This document shows positions 43,761 to 52,256 of a stretch of DNA of 64,000 bases, piece by piece (within the stretch, counting starts at the first letter, position 1; each line of letters starts with the position of its first letter). The translations under genes and the position numbers were made by a program. The stretch comes from a bacterium (GTDB lineage Bacteria; Chloroflexota; Dehalococcoidia; Tepidiformales; Tepidiformaceae): assembly GCA_003577245.1 (NCBI GenBank), contig QEVS01000011.1:28870-92869 (forward strand), in the 5' to 3' direction. The notes beneath the pieces were generated by a model. It saw nothing but the letters and a program-made list of their open reading frames with translations, made no database searches and had not been told where the DNA came from.

Positions 43761-43837
43761 TGGCGACCCCGAGCGGATTCGAACCGCCGATCTCCACCTT
43801 GACAGGGTGGCATGTTAGGCCGCTACACCACGGGGCC
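43761..43837 (-). tRNA. tRNA-Asp (anticodon GTC)
   Basis: Minus strand: acceptor GGCCCCG paired with CGGGGTC (one G-T), anticodon arm CCACC-CTGTCAA-GGTGG with GTC, T-loop TTCGAAT, discriminator G and encoded CCA (43761-43763). GTC reads Asp codons. Confidence 0.95.
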
Positions 43838-43943
43838 GCGTGGGCTCTGCCTTCCATGATGGTAGTGGGGCAACCTTCCACGGGCAACCGGAGATGGGCC
43901 ACGGCCTCGCGGCCGGCACTCGGCCGTTAGGGAAGAGCAAACC

Positions 43944-43949
43944 TATAAT
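43944..43949 (+). promoter_or_regulatory. -10 box (TATAAT) of pheST
   Basis: A perfect TATAAT ends 11 nt before the pheS ATG at 43961 (5 nt before an in-frame TTG). There is no ribosome site between, so transcription would begin at the start codon. A -35 element is not clear. Confidence 0.5.
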
Positions 43950-43960
43950 GTCCTTTGCCT

Positions 43961-45016
43961 ATGACCACAACTGCACCTTCGTTCCAGGTCCTCAAGGGCG
44001 AGGCCCTCGATGCTCTCCATTCGGCCCACGATGATGCCGGGATCGAAGCCTGGCGGGTCGAATGGCTTGGCCGCCAGGACGGGCGCGTGACGGCCATCCT
44101 TCGTTCCGTGAAGGACCAGCCGCCGGAAACGCGGGCCGCCTTCGGCGCCGGAGCCAACGAGCTCAAGGTCGCACTCGAAACGGCCCTGGAGCAGAAGCGC
44201 GAGGCCCTCCGCAAGGCGGCGCTCGAGAGCCTGGCCACCGCCGAGGCCCTCGATGTGACCCTCCCGGGGCGGAAAAGGCCGGTGGGACGGCTCCACCCGG
44301 TCACCCAGACGATGCGTGACTGCCTCGCTGCGTTCGCCGAAATGGGCTTCCGTGCCGTCGAAGGGCCCGAAGTGGAATGGGCCTACTACAACTTCGATGC
44401 CGCCCGCATCCCCGAAGACCACCCTGCACGCGATATGTGGGACACGATCTGGGTCGATACTTTCATCGATGGCCAGCGGAAGATGCTGCTGCGGACCCAC
44501 ACCACGCCTAACCAGATCCGCGTCATGGAGCGCAGCCAGCCACCCATCCGGGTGGTGGTGCCGGGGAAGTGCTTCCGGCAGGAGGCGACCGACGCCACTC
44601 ACGAGTGGATGCTCACCCAGATCGAGGGCCTGGCCGTCGACGAAGGGGTCCGCATGAGCGACCTCAAGGGCACCCTTTACGGGTTCGCGCGAAGGCTCTT
44701 CGGTGACGACCGGCGCATCATCTTCCACCACAGCTACTTCCCCTTCGTCGAACCCGGGGTGGAGATGGCGATCGACTGCTTCATCTGCCGCGGCGCGGGC
44801 GCCGATTGCCGAACCTGCCACGGCACGGGCTGGATAGAAATCCTCGGCGCGGGGATGGTGCATCCCGAGATCATCGAGAAGGCCGGCTACGATTCCTCTC
44901 GCTACACAGGGTTCGCCTTTGGCATGGGAGTCGAGCGGGTGGCGCTCCTGCGCTGGGGTATCGAGGATATCCGCCACTTCTACCAGAACGACCTGCGCTT
45001 CCTGAGCCAGTTCTAG
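43961..45016 (+). CDS. pheS: Phenylalanyl-tRNA synthetase alpha subunit
   Basis: 351 residues. Coiled-coil N-terminus, then the class II core: motif 2 region IRVVVPGKCFRQEATDATHE, motif 3 FAFGMGVERVALLRWGIEDIRHFYQ. A CFICRGAGADCRTCHGTGW four-cysteine insert, a zinc-binding-like patch seen in the bacterial subtype, is intact. With PheT it forms the heterotetramer that charges tRNA-Phe. ATG at 43961; a TTG two codons before could also start. pheT follows after 13 nt. Confidence 0.97.
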   Translation: MTTTAPSFQVLKGEALDALHSAHDDAGIEAWRVEWLGRQDGRVTAILRSVKDQPPETRAAFGAGANELKVALETALEQKREALRKAALESLATAEALDVTLPGRKRPVGRLHPVTQTMRDCLAAFAEMGFRAVEGPEVEWAYYNFDAARIPEDHPARDMWDTIWVDTFIDGQRKMLLRTHTTPNQIRVMERSQPPIRVVVPGKCFRQEATDATHEWMLTQIEGLAVDEGVRMSDLKGTLYGFARRLFGDDRRIIFHHSYFPFVEPGVEMAIDCFICRGAGADCRTCHGTGWIEILGAGMVHPEIIEKAGYDSSRYTGFAFGMGVERVALLRWGIEDIRHFYQNDLRFLSQF

Positions 45017-45029
45017 GAGCCGCCACGCC

Positions 45030-47447
45030 ATGAAACTCTCTCTCAACTGGCTGCGGGAATTCGTCGATGCCGAACTGCCCGCGGCAGAGCTTGCGCAGCG
45101 CCTGACCGATGCCACCGCCGAGGTGGAGGGGTGGGACGCAATCGGCGCCGGCTGGGACCCCGAGAAGGTTCGCGTGGCCGAGGTGGTGGCAGTTGAGCCA
45201 CACCCGAACGCGGACCGGCTTCGCCTGGCGACAGTCGAGACAGGAAGGGGGCGCCTGCAGGTCGTCTGCGGGGCGCCGAACATCGCAGCAGGCCAGAAGG
45301 TGGCGTTCGCCACCGAAGGCGCTCGCCTGGTCGACGGGCATACGGGAAAGCCAGCCGTGCTGAAGCTGCGTCCGATTCGCGGGGTCGAGTCGGCAGGGAT
45401 GGTGCTGAGCGAAAAGGAGCTCGGGCTGAGCGACGAGCACGAGGGGATCCTGGTGTTGCCCGCGGACAGCCCCGTGGGGAAACCGCTGGTGGATGCGCTT
45501 GGCGACGTTGTCTTCGACATCTCCACGTGGGCAAACCGCGCCGACCTGCTGAGCGTGCTGGGACTGGCGCGCGAAGTGGCGGCGCTCCTCGGTCACCCGC
45601 TGCGAGAACCGCCGCGATACAGCTTCGAATCCGGCCGCCCCGTCGAGGACCTCGTCTCGGTCACCGTGGAAGCACCGGACCTCTGCCGCCGTTTCACGGC
45701 CTCCGTCATCGAGAACGTGACGATTGGGCCCTCGCCGGCCTGGATGCAGGAACGGCTCCTCAAGCACGGCATGCGGCCCATCAACAACGTCGTCGACATC
45801 ACCAACTACGTGATGCTCGAAACCGGGCAGCCGCTGCACTCGTTCGATTACGACCTGGTGCGCGGCCACCGCATCCAGGTGCGGCGCGCGAGGCCCGGCG
45901 AACGGCTGGTGACTCTCGATGGCGTGGAGCGGTCGCTGGACCCAGAGATGCTTCTTATCTGCGACGGCGAAGGACCGGTGGCGGTCGCAGGCGTGATGGG
46001 CGGCGGCAACAGCGAGGTCCACGAAGGAACGAAGAACATCCTGCTTGAGGTGGCGAACTTCCGGGCAGGAGCGGTCCGCCGGACCTCGACCGTGCTGAAG
46101 CTGCGTTCGGAGGCTTCGCTCCGCTTTGAGAAGGGAATCGGCCCCGAAATGGCCGACTACGCGCAGGGGCGTGCGCTGCAGCTGTTCAAGGAGATTACGG
46201 GCGGCGCCGTCGCCCGGGGACTGGTCGACGTCTTCCCCGGCAAGGAAGCGCCCCGGAAGATAGCGCTCCCGGCCGCGCGCATCGAGCAGGTACTCGGCAT
46301 CTCTATCCCCGCCGGGGAGGTCCGGCGCATCCTCGAAGCCCTCGGCTTTGCCTGCGAACAGGCGGGCGGTGGGCTCACCGTGCAGCCCCCGAACTGGCGC
46401 CCGGACGTGGAGATCGCCGACGACGTAATCGAGGACGTGGCGCGCATCTACGGCTACGAGAGACTCCCGGCCACCACTCTGCGGGGCGCGCTCCCCGAGG
46501 CCGAACCACGGCCGCTCGAACGGCTCCGCGAACGGATGAAGGATATCGGCGTGGCCCTCGGCTACCAGGAGATCATCACCTACACATTGACCGACCGGGA
46601 GAGTCTTGGCCGGGTGGTTGCCCCAGACGACGCCACACGGCTGGAGCCGCAACGTGTGGTGAACCCGGTAGCGGCGCAGCACACCTACCTGCGGACATCG
46701 CTGCGGGGAACGTCGCTGGCGACCTACTCGGCGAACCGGCGCTCGCTGGAAGGCCCACTGCGGCTCTTTGAGGTGGGATTCGAATACCTGCCCGTGGAAT
46801 CGGACCTGCCCCATGAGCGGCCCGTTTTCTGCGCGGTCATGGGCGGCCCGCGAGAGCACGGGCGCGGGCGGACCCCCGGGGGACCGATCGGCTTCTTCGA
46901 CGCGAAGGGCGACCTGGAGGCACTGCTTGGCGCTCTCGGCATTGCCTTTACGGCGCGCCCGGCCACGCTCCACGGCCTGCTGCCCGGCCACACCGCCAGC
47001 ATCCATTCAGGCGAAGAGATGGTTGGCGTAATGGGGCAGGTCCACCCGGAAACGGCAACGGGGTTCGACATCGCCGAACCGGTGTTCCTGGTTGAGCTGT
47101 GGGTTGAGGACCTGGCGCGCGTCCTGCCCGAGCGTCCGCACTACACGCCGCCGCCGCGGTTCCCGGAAGTGCGGCAGGACATCGCTCTGCTCGTGGACGC
47201 GGAGATCCCGGCGGGTCGCGTCCTCGAGATTGTCCGTGGCCACCGCCAGGGGACGGTGCGGGTCGGCGCCGAGGTGTTCGACGATTACCGCGGGGCGGGT
47301 ATTCCCGCGGGCAAGAAATCGCTCGCCCTTGGCCTGCGCTACCAGGCGGCAGACCGCACGCTCACGGACGCCGCCGTCGCCGGCGTGCAGGCCAGCCTGC
47401 TGGCCCGGCTGCAGAAGGAGCTCGGGGCGTCCCTCCGCGGAGTGTGA
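45030..47447 (+). CDS. pheT: Phenylalanyl-tRNA synthetase beta subunit
   Basis: 805 residues. N-terminal EMAP-type tRNA-binding domain (VAEVVAVEPHPNADRLRLATVETG), B3/B4 editing domain (GMRPINNVVDITNYVMLETGQPLHSFD), B5 DNA-binding-like domain, catalytic-like core and C-terminal FDX-ACB anticodon-binding domain (FPEVRQDIALLVDAEIP). It pairs with PheS and hydrolyses mischarged Tyr-tRNA-Phe. Ends with TGA that overlaps the following GTG. Confidence 0.97.
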   Translation: MKLSLNWLREFVDAELPAAELAQRLTDATAEVEGWDAIGAGWDPEKVRVAEVVAVEPHPNADRLRLATVETGRGRLQVVCGAPNIAAGQKVAFATEGARLVDGHTGKPAVLKLRPIRGVESAGMVLSEKELGLSDEHEGILVLPADSPVGKPLVDALGDVVFDISTWANRADLLSVLGLAREVAALLGHPLREPPRYSFESGRPVEDLVSVTVEAPDLCRRFTASVIENVTIGPSPAWMQERLLKHGMRPINNVVDITNYVMLETGQPLHSFDYDLVRGHRIQVRRARPGERLVTLDGVERSLDPEMLLICDGEGPVAVAGVMGGGNSEVHEGTKNILLEVANFRAGAVRRTSTVLKLRSEASLRFEKGIGPEMADYAQGRALQLFKEITGGAVARGLVDVFPGKEAPRKIALPAARIEQVLGISIPAGEVRRILEALGFACEQAGGGLTVQPPNWRPDVEIADDVIEDVARIYGYERLPATTLRGALPEAEPRPLERLRERMKDIGVALGYQEIITYTLTDRESLGRVVAPDDATRLEPQRVVNPVAAQHTYLRTSLRGTSLATYSANRRSLEGPLRLFEVGFEYLPVESDLPHERPVFCAVMGGPREHGRGRTPGGPIGFFDAKGDLEALLGALGIAFTARPATLHGLLPGHTASIHSGEEMVGVMGQVHPETATGFDIAEPVFLVELWVEDLARVLPERPHYTPPPRFPEVRQDIALLVDAEIPAGRVLEIVRGHRQGTVRVGAEVFDDYRGAGIPAGKKSLALGLRYQAADRTLTDAAVAGVQASLLARLQKELGASLRGV

Positions 47448-48238
47448 CCGGGCGCGACTTCGCGGCCAACGCAAGCTACCCTTGGACCATGACAGGCGAA
47501 GCGGTGGAGAGCCGCGTCATTGGCGACTACAACCGCATCTTCGAGCACGACTCACCGTGGGAGACCGGCGGCTTCGCGCTGCCAGACGGAACAGGGTGGG
47601 AGTACCGCGAGCCAAATGCCATGGTGCTCGTACGCAACGGGTGGCTCCAGGTTGCGGCAGTCCCACTCACGCGCGGGCACGACCGTGTGCAGGTTCTCGA
47701 CAACGCCAAGCACATGTACTACTCGAAGGAGCGGTTCGCCGTGCCCGCTGGCGGGCGGATCACTTTCGAAATCCAGGTCGCGGCGACCACCGTGGGCACC
47801 CGGCCCGGCGACATATACGACGGCTTCATCTCGTGGAACCTGCTCGACTTCACAACCGGCTGGGCGTTTGACTTCCTTACCGGGGGCGATGGAATCGCGA
47901 CCGTCTACGGGCGGCTGCCGTTCCCGGGTGTGACCATCAGCGATACCGGGGATGCGAAGGCGTTTGCGATCTTCAACGAAATCCGCGACCTGCCGGCCGG
48001 CCAGGGCCAGCCCCACGCCTATCGCATCACCTACGACCAGGGGGAGGGCTCGGTGGAGTTCGAAGCCGATGGCCGCATTGTCGACCGCTACGACCGCGTC
48101 TTCGACTGCATCACGGGCTTCACCGCCGCACTTGGTCTGATGACGGAGATCGAGATCGCCGGCGGTAAGTCCGTGAGCTGCCACGGCCAGGGGCTGATTG
48201 GACGTTTCAGCCCGATGCGCGTCACGACTCGCGGTTAG
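47444..48238 (+). CDS. DUF6081-like protein, probably concanavalin-fold
   Basis: 264 residues. The domain region (YNRIFEHDSPWETGGFALPDGTGWEYREPNAMV ... HMYYSKERFAVPAGGRITFEIQV) and DGFISWNLLDFTTGWAFDFL resemble DUF6081 and other LamG-like beta-sandwich proteins. No signal peptide or membrane helix is seen, so it appears cytoplasmic. GTG at 47444 overlaps the pheT stop (GTGA); an ATG at 47489 is an alternative. Function unknown; similar in outline to the secreted lectin-like protein at 39.8 kb but not obviously homologous. Confidence 0.65.
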   Translation: MTGRDFAANASYPWTMTGEAVESRVIGDYNRIFEHDSPWETGGFALPDGTGWEYREPNAMVLVRNGWLQVAAVPLTRGHDRVQVLDNAKHMYYSKERFAVPAGGRITFEIQVAATTVGTRPGDIYDGFISWNLLDFTTGWAFDFLTGGDGIATVYGRLPFPGVTISDTGDAKAFAIFNEIRDLPAGQGQPHAYRITYDQGEGSVEFEADGRIVDRYDRVFDCITGFTAALGLMTEIEIAGGKSVSCHGQGLIGRFSPMRVTTRG

Positions 48239-48253
48239 CCCTGGCGAACCCGG

Positions 48254-48901
48254 TCAGGGCGAACCGGCGTTTCCAGGCGCCTGCCGTTCCCGCTCCCGTT
48301 CGAGGAATCCGGTGACATCCGCGAATGACTGCCAGGGCCGAATGTGCGGAGCATCCGCGGGCACGGGCGGCGGCACGAAGGCGATGCTGGCGGCCGCCGC
48401 CGCGTCACTTGAGGTTCCGGGGCCGCCGACCATGGCCACAAGATCACCCGCCTGGCGCAGCGCCGCGACGTAGGAAAGCTGGAAGCCGTCCTGGAGCTCC
48501 ACTCCCCTGGGGCTCAGGTAGCTGAGCCGCCAGCGATAGGCGAAACGGGCGCGCCCGGCGTGGAACGCCACGCGGTCGAGCCCCAGGTCGCGGAGGACCG
48601 CGCCCACCGCAAGGTCGAACGCATGGGTGACGATCAACGGCGTCCAGCCGCGCTCGCTGCACCAGCGAACAAGGTCGAGAAGACCCTCGCGGGGACGGGC
48701 GTTCTCGAGCACGAAGGCCAGGAGCTCGTCGCGGGGCGCTTCAATGCGGGCAAAGGCGGCAGCGAGGACGCGGATTCGCTCTCCCTCCGCGCGCAACTGG
48801 AGACCACCGGGGATGCCGCCTGCGAAGCGCTCCAGCAGCGACTCGGTGATGCTGTTTGTGAGCACGACGTGGTCGAAGTCAAGGCAGAGGATGGCGGCCA
48901 C
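48254..48901 (-). CDS. HAD-superfamily phosphatase (MtnX/phosphoserine-phosphatase-like)
   Basis: 215 residues. Motif I is LCLDFDHVVLTNS (D-x-D-x nucleophile and acid); motif II is the threonine of PLIVTHAF; a motif III lysine region is indistinct; motif IV appears as VAMVGGPGTSSDAAAA. It probably hydrolyses a small phosphorylated metabolite. The GTG start lies 6 nt after TATCCT on the minus strand and has no ribosome site, consistent with a leaderless transcript. It is divergent from, and only 48 nt away from, the methyltransferase gene. Confidence 0.75.
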   Translation of the reverse strand: MAAILCLDFDHVVLTNSITESLLERFAGGIPGGLQLRAEGERIRVLAAAFARIEAPRDELLAFVLENARPREGLLDLVRWCSERGWTPLIVTHAFDLAVGAVLRDLGLDRVAFHAGRARFAYRWRLSYLSPRGVELQDGFQLSYVAALRQAGDLVAMVGGPGTSSDAAAAASIAFVPPPVPADAPHIRPWQSFADVTGFLERERERQAPGNAGSP

Positions 48902-48949
48902 CTTTCGAGGATAGACGTTGCGGGATGGGCGTCCACTACACTCAGGCAG

Positions 48950-50113
48950 GTGGAACGAGATCGCGCGCGCTACCTCGTGTCGGCCCGGGGCCGCGCTCAC
49001 CTGGCGAGCCTGCCCCCCGGGTGTGAGGGTTTCGACCCGGTGCAGCTTTCGACACTGCTGCGGCGCAGCTTCGCTCCAGGGGAGGCTGCCGCCCTCGGCG
49101 AGCAGGTGGTGCTGCACGCAAGGGCGACGGCCCGTTTCGGCGGCGAGGCGGGCTGGCTCTTCACGGCAGAGGGTCTGGAGATGATGACTCACCCCCTGGT
49201 GGCAGCCCGGCGCGCGGCGCGGCTGGCACCGCTCGGGCTGCCGGTGGCCGACCTCACCTGCGGCATCGGCGGCGACCTGGGAGCGTGCGCCGACGCAGGG
49301 TTACGCACCATCGGTGTAGAGCGTGACCCGGTGACCGCCCTCCTCGCCGCCTCGAATGTGCCGGGCGCAAGCGTGGTGCAGGGCGACGCTTTGCGGCCAC
49401 CGCTCGATCTCGCGGGGGTTGCTGCCATAATCGACCCTTCGCGCCGCGGGCGGTTGGCGCGCACGTTCGACCCCATGGCCTTCGCGCCACCCTGGGACCT
49501 GGCTGTGAGCCAGGTTGCCTCCGCCAGGGCAGGCGTGCTCAAGGCCCCTCCCGGGATCGACCGGAGGTACCTTCCTCCAGGAGCCGAGGTAGAGTACGTG
49601 CAGCTGGGCCGGTCGATGCGCGAAGCGTCGGTCTGGGTGGGGGCAGAGACCAGCCCTGGCCTGCGCCGCGCGGTGCTGCTATCGGGCAACGCAACGCTTG
49701 ATTCAGCGAGCCCCGAAGCCCCCGCCGGGACTGCACCAGCAGGGCCCTTCGTGTTCGACCCGGAGTCGTGCGTGACGCTGGCCGGGCTGGTCAGGCAGCT
49801 GGCTTCGCGGCTGGGCGCGCGGCTGCTGGATGAGCGGGTCGGCTATCTCACGGGGCCGGTGGCCGTATTCGACCCGCTGTGCGCCACTTTCGCAACGCTC
49901 GACGTCATCCCGTTCTCCATTTCGCGCCTGAAGGAGCGTCTGCGGAACCTGCGGTGGGCCCCGGCCGAGATCAGGAGGAGAGCATTCCCGATCGAGCCCG
50001 ATGAGCTGCGCAGGCTCATTGGCCGTATCGAAGGCGACGCGGTGACGCTGCTCTGCACCACGTTGAACGGCCAGAAGACCGTGATCGTAGGCCGCCGGCT
50101 GGTGCAGAGGTGA
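48950..50113 (+). CDS. THUMP-like-domain class I SAM methyltransferase
   Basis: 387 residues. SAM-binding motif VADLTCGIGGDLGACADAG, then the Rossmann continuation VIDPSRRG (the motif IV position). The C-terminal half (FSISRLKERLRNLRWAPAEIRRRAFPIEPDELRRLIG) fits the Thump_like domain joined to methyltransferases of unknown substrate, perhaps an RNA. N-terminal residues 1-70 form a helical extension. GTG start 7 nt after TACACT, no ribosome site; probable leaderless. Confidence 0.78.
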   Translation: MERDRARYLVSARGRAHLASLPPGCEGFDPVQLSTLLRRSFAPGEAAALGEQVVLHARATARFGGEAGWLFTAEGLEMMTHPLVAARRAARLAPLGLPVADLTCGIGGDLGACADAGLRTIGVERDPVTALLAASNVPGASVVQGDALRPPLDLAGVAAIIDPSRRGRLARTFDPMAFAPPWDLAVSQVASARAGVLKAPPGIDRRYLPPGAEVEYVQLGRSMREASVWVGAETSPGLRRAVLLSGNATLDSASPEAPAGTAPAGPFVFDPESCVTLAGLVRQLASRLGARLLDERVGYLTGPVAVFDPLCATFATLDVIPFSISRLKERLRNLRWAPAEIRRRAFPIEPDELRRLIGRIEGDAVTLLCTTLNGQKTVIVGRRLVQR

Positions 50114-50151
50114 GGGAAATGAGAAAGGGGATAGACAATAAAGAAGGGGTT

Positions 50152-50232
50152 TTGGTAAAGTCCGTTATTGCCTAAGCAGTTGAGCGTTTAGAAGCTGCCG
50201 GGACTTACCAGAGGCCCCCGCCGGAACGGGGG
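50152..50232 (+). promoter_or_regulatory. Structured leader upstream of the small HTH gene
   Basis: TGGTAAAGTCC (50152-50162) pairs with GGACTTACCA (50201-50210) with one bulged A, enclosing about 38 nt, and CCCCCG/CGGGGG (50215-50220 and 50227-50232) forms a hairpin whose 3' arm contacts the GGAGGG ribosome site of the next gene. It could control translation of the HTH gene; no known riboswitch class is recognised. Confidence 0.4.
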
Positions 50233-50245
50233 AGGGAGACCCTGG

Positions 50246-50464
50246 ATGGCCACGATCACGCCCTTTGACAACTACCTTGACCTGGTGGAGGCAGCGCGCG
50301 AGCTGGCAATCCACCCGCAGAGCCTTCGGAGGCTCATCAAGCAGAAGAAGATCCCGGCCACGCTGTTCGCAGGTAAGTACCTGATAGAGCGGGATAAGCT
50401 CGAGATGTTCAAGAGCAACTACGACCCGCGACCCGGCCGCAAGCCCATCCGGCGCCTGCTGTAA
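50246..50464 (+). CDS. Small helix-turn-helix protein, MerR/excisionase-type
   Basis: 72 residues. YLDLVEAARELAIHPQSLRRLIKQKKIPATLFAGKYLIERDKLEMF is the winged-helix HTH_17 (excisionase/BldC-like) fold: two recognition helices then a beta-hairpin wing. BldC-type regulators and phage excisionases share this fold; the isolated chromosomal setting suits a regulator rather than an excisionase. ATG preceded by GGAGGG. Confidence 0.85.
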   Translation: MATITPFDNYLDLVEAARELAIHPQSLRRLIKQKKIPATLFAGKYLIERDKLEMFKSNYDPRPGRKPIRRLL

Positions 50465-50528
50465 CGGAGCCGGCCGGCCCGGCGGACTGCCGTTGCCTTG
50501 CCGGCGGTATGGCCTGGTTTGGCCGAGG

Positions 50529-50750
50529 TCAGTTCCAGATGGTGCCCTGGTCGACGAGGATGCCGAGCGTGATGAGCACCGCCGCTTCAGCCGTGATCAG
50601 CGCGCCCATAGCGAGGAACCAGAGGATCTGAGCGCGCCCCCGCGTCGCCAGGACAGGGATCGAAAAGACGACGATAGACCCCGAGAAGATGATCAGGGCG
50701 ATGACGCCATAGGCGAGGGGGCCAAGAAGGAAGGGGATGAACGTCAGCAT
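50529..50750 (-). CDS. Small two-to-three-span membrane protein
   Basis: 73 residues, almost entirely hydrophobic (FIPFLLGPLAYGVIALIIFSG, IVVFSIPVLAT, ILWFLAMGALITAEAAVLITLGILV), with only a basic loop TRGRAQ. GGAG lies 5 nt before its ATG. The family is not recognised. It is convergent with the HTH gene and divergent from cinA. Confidence 0.7.
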   Translation of the reverse strand: MLTFIPFLLGPLAYGVIALIIFSGSIVVFSIPVLATRGRAQILWFLAMGALITAEAAVLITLGILVDQGTIWN

Positions 50751-50877
50751 CTGTTCTCCGGGTGGTTAGGCGTGCATGAAGGGCCTCGGCCCTGCGTGGC
50801 CGCATCATAACCAGAACCGGGGTTACGTGCAGTTTTGCACAATCGCCGATGGGCCCGGGCACGAGTACACTCCGCCC

Positions 50878-51393
50878 ATGCCCTTTCTACTGGAAGACGA
50901 TGCCCTGGCCCGCACCATCGGGGAAGCCCTGGAGGCGCGAGGGTGGCGCGTGGCCGTAGCCGAGACGACGGCCGGGGGGCTCATCAGCGCGCGGCTGCTC
51001 AGCGTGGCCGGCGCCTCGAACTGGTTCGACAGGGGCGTGGTGGCATATTCCGGAGCCGCGAAGATGGATGCCCTGGGTGTTGACCGCGACCTCCTTCGCG
51101 ATTCAGGCGCAGTGAGCGCGCCCGCGGTCGCGGCCATGGCCGAAGGGTTGCGGCGCCGATCGGGAGTGGACATCGCCGTGGCCGAGAGCGGGATCGCCGG
51201 CCCGCAGGGGAGCCGCCGTTCGCCCAAGCCGGTGGGGTCCGTAGTCATCGCCATCGGCGGCCCGGAAGGCACGCGGGTGGAGGAGATGCAGTTCGCCGGG
51301 ACGCGCGCCCGGGTGATGGAGCAGATCGCCGAGGCCGCGCTCGGGATGCTGCTGGCGGAGATTCGGGGCAACGCCGCCGGCCGGGCTCAGTAG
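50878..51393 (+). CDS. CinA C-terminal domain protein (nicotinamide-nucleotide amidase-like)
   Basis: 171 residues, only the PncC/CinA-C domain (PF02464-like). Conserved blocks: VAVAETTAGGLISARLLSVAGASNWFDRGVVAYSGAAK, AVAESGIAGPQGSRRSPKPVGSV and FAGTRARVMEQI. The family signature AESxTGG reads AETTAGG here, so the serine thought to be catalytic is threonine; activity is therefore doubtful. ATG at 50878 sits 6 nt after TACACT without a ribosome site, another leaderless candidate. Confidence 0.85.
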   Translation: MPFLLEDDALARTIGEALEARGWRVAVAETTAGGLISARLLSVAGASNWFDRGVVAYSGAAKMDALGVDRDLLRDSGAVSAPAVAAMAEGLRRRSGVDIAVAESGIAGPQGSRRSPKPVGSVVIAIGGPEGTRVEEMQFAGTRARVMEQIAEAALGMLLAEIRGNAAGRAQ

Positions 51394-51494
51394 CCGGAAG
51401 CAAGCGGGTGCCCACCCCGCGAACGAACCTCCGGCGATCCCCCTTGCACACGGCAGCCCGGGGCGGTTACGCCCGTATGCCGGCGGCGCAGCGC

Positions 51495-52256
51495 TCAGAA
51501 GACGTCGAAGAGGCGGAAGGCCGGGCCATCCTTGCAGCAGAGGCGCACCCCCCGCCTCGTGAAGATGGCGCAGCCGTAGCACATGCCCCATCCGCAGGGC
51601 ATGTTCTCCTCCATCAGGATCTCGGGCTGCTGGCGCCGGCCGTTGCCGCGAAGGACACCGGCGAGACTGGCGAACATCGGGTTCGGTCCGCAGGCGTAGA
51701 TCTTGCTGGCCCACTCCTGGTACCTGCCGAGGTGCTCCGTGACGAAGCCCTTTGGCCCGGCTGAGCCGTCCTCTGTGACTACCAGGTATTCCACCTCGCG
51801 CGGCCACGCAGAGGCAGAAAGGAGGTGAGCGGCGGTCTTGCCGCCCATCATGGCCACCACATGGTGACCCGCCACAACCGCTCGGTCGGCCATGTCCACC
51901 AACGGTGCGATGCCCACGCCGCCGCCGATCAGGAGGATGTTTCCCGGGTCTCGGGGGAGCTTCACTGGCCGGCCGAGGGGGCCGTACAGGCTCACCACAT
52001 CGCCGGGGGAGCGGCCCGCCAGCCAGGCCGTGCCGCGGCCCACGACGTTGAAGAGGATGGCGAAGCGCTGGCCATCGACACGGTGGATGCTGAACGCGCG
52101 CGCGAAGTAGGGGTCCAGGCCTTCGGCGCTGCAATGCAGCATCGCAAACTGGCCGGGCCCGGTGGCCCTCGCCGCACCCGGGGCGTGCAGCCATATGATT
52201 CGCGCCCCCTCGAAGGCCGGTTCACAGGAGACCACGGTGGCGGTCTCGATGTTCAC
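51495..52256 (-). CDS. pyrK: Dihydroorotate dehydrogenase B, electron-transfer subunit
   Basis: 253 residues. FAD/NAD reductase fold (FAMLHCSAEGLDPYFARAFSIHRV; ILLIGGGVGIAPLVDMA) and a C-terminal [2Fe-2S] cluster MPCGWGMCYGCAIFTRRGVRLC. It passes electrons from dihydroorotate dehydrogenase 1B to NAD. Its ATG overlaps the carB stop by 4 nt; it closes the pyr operon. The catalytic partner pyrD is not adjacent. Confidence 0.93.
   Translation of the reverse strand: MNIETATVVSCEPAFEGARIIWLHAPGAARATGPGQFAMLHCSAEGLDPYFARAFSIHRVDGQRFAILFNVVGRGTAWLAGRSPGDVVSLYGPLGRPVKLPRDPGNILLIGGGVGIAPLVDMADRAVVAGHHVVAMMGGKTAAHLLSASAWPREVEYLVVTEDGSAGPKGFVTEHLGRYQEWASKIYACGPNPMFASLAGVLRGNGRRQQPEILMEENMPCGWGMCYGCAIFTRRGVRLCCKDGPAFRLFDVF

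Noticed and set aside
44871..47006. A 711-codon minus frame opposite pheT
   Set aside because: Arg/His/Gly-rich shadow of pheT.
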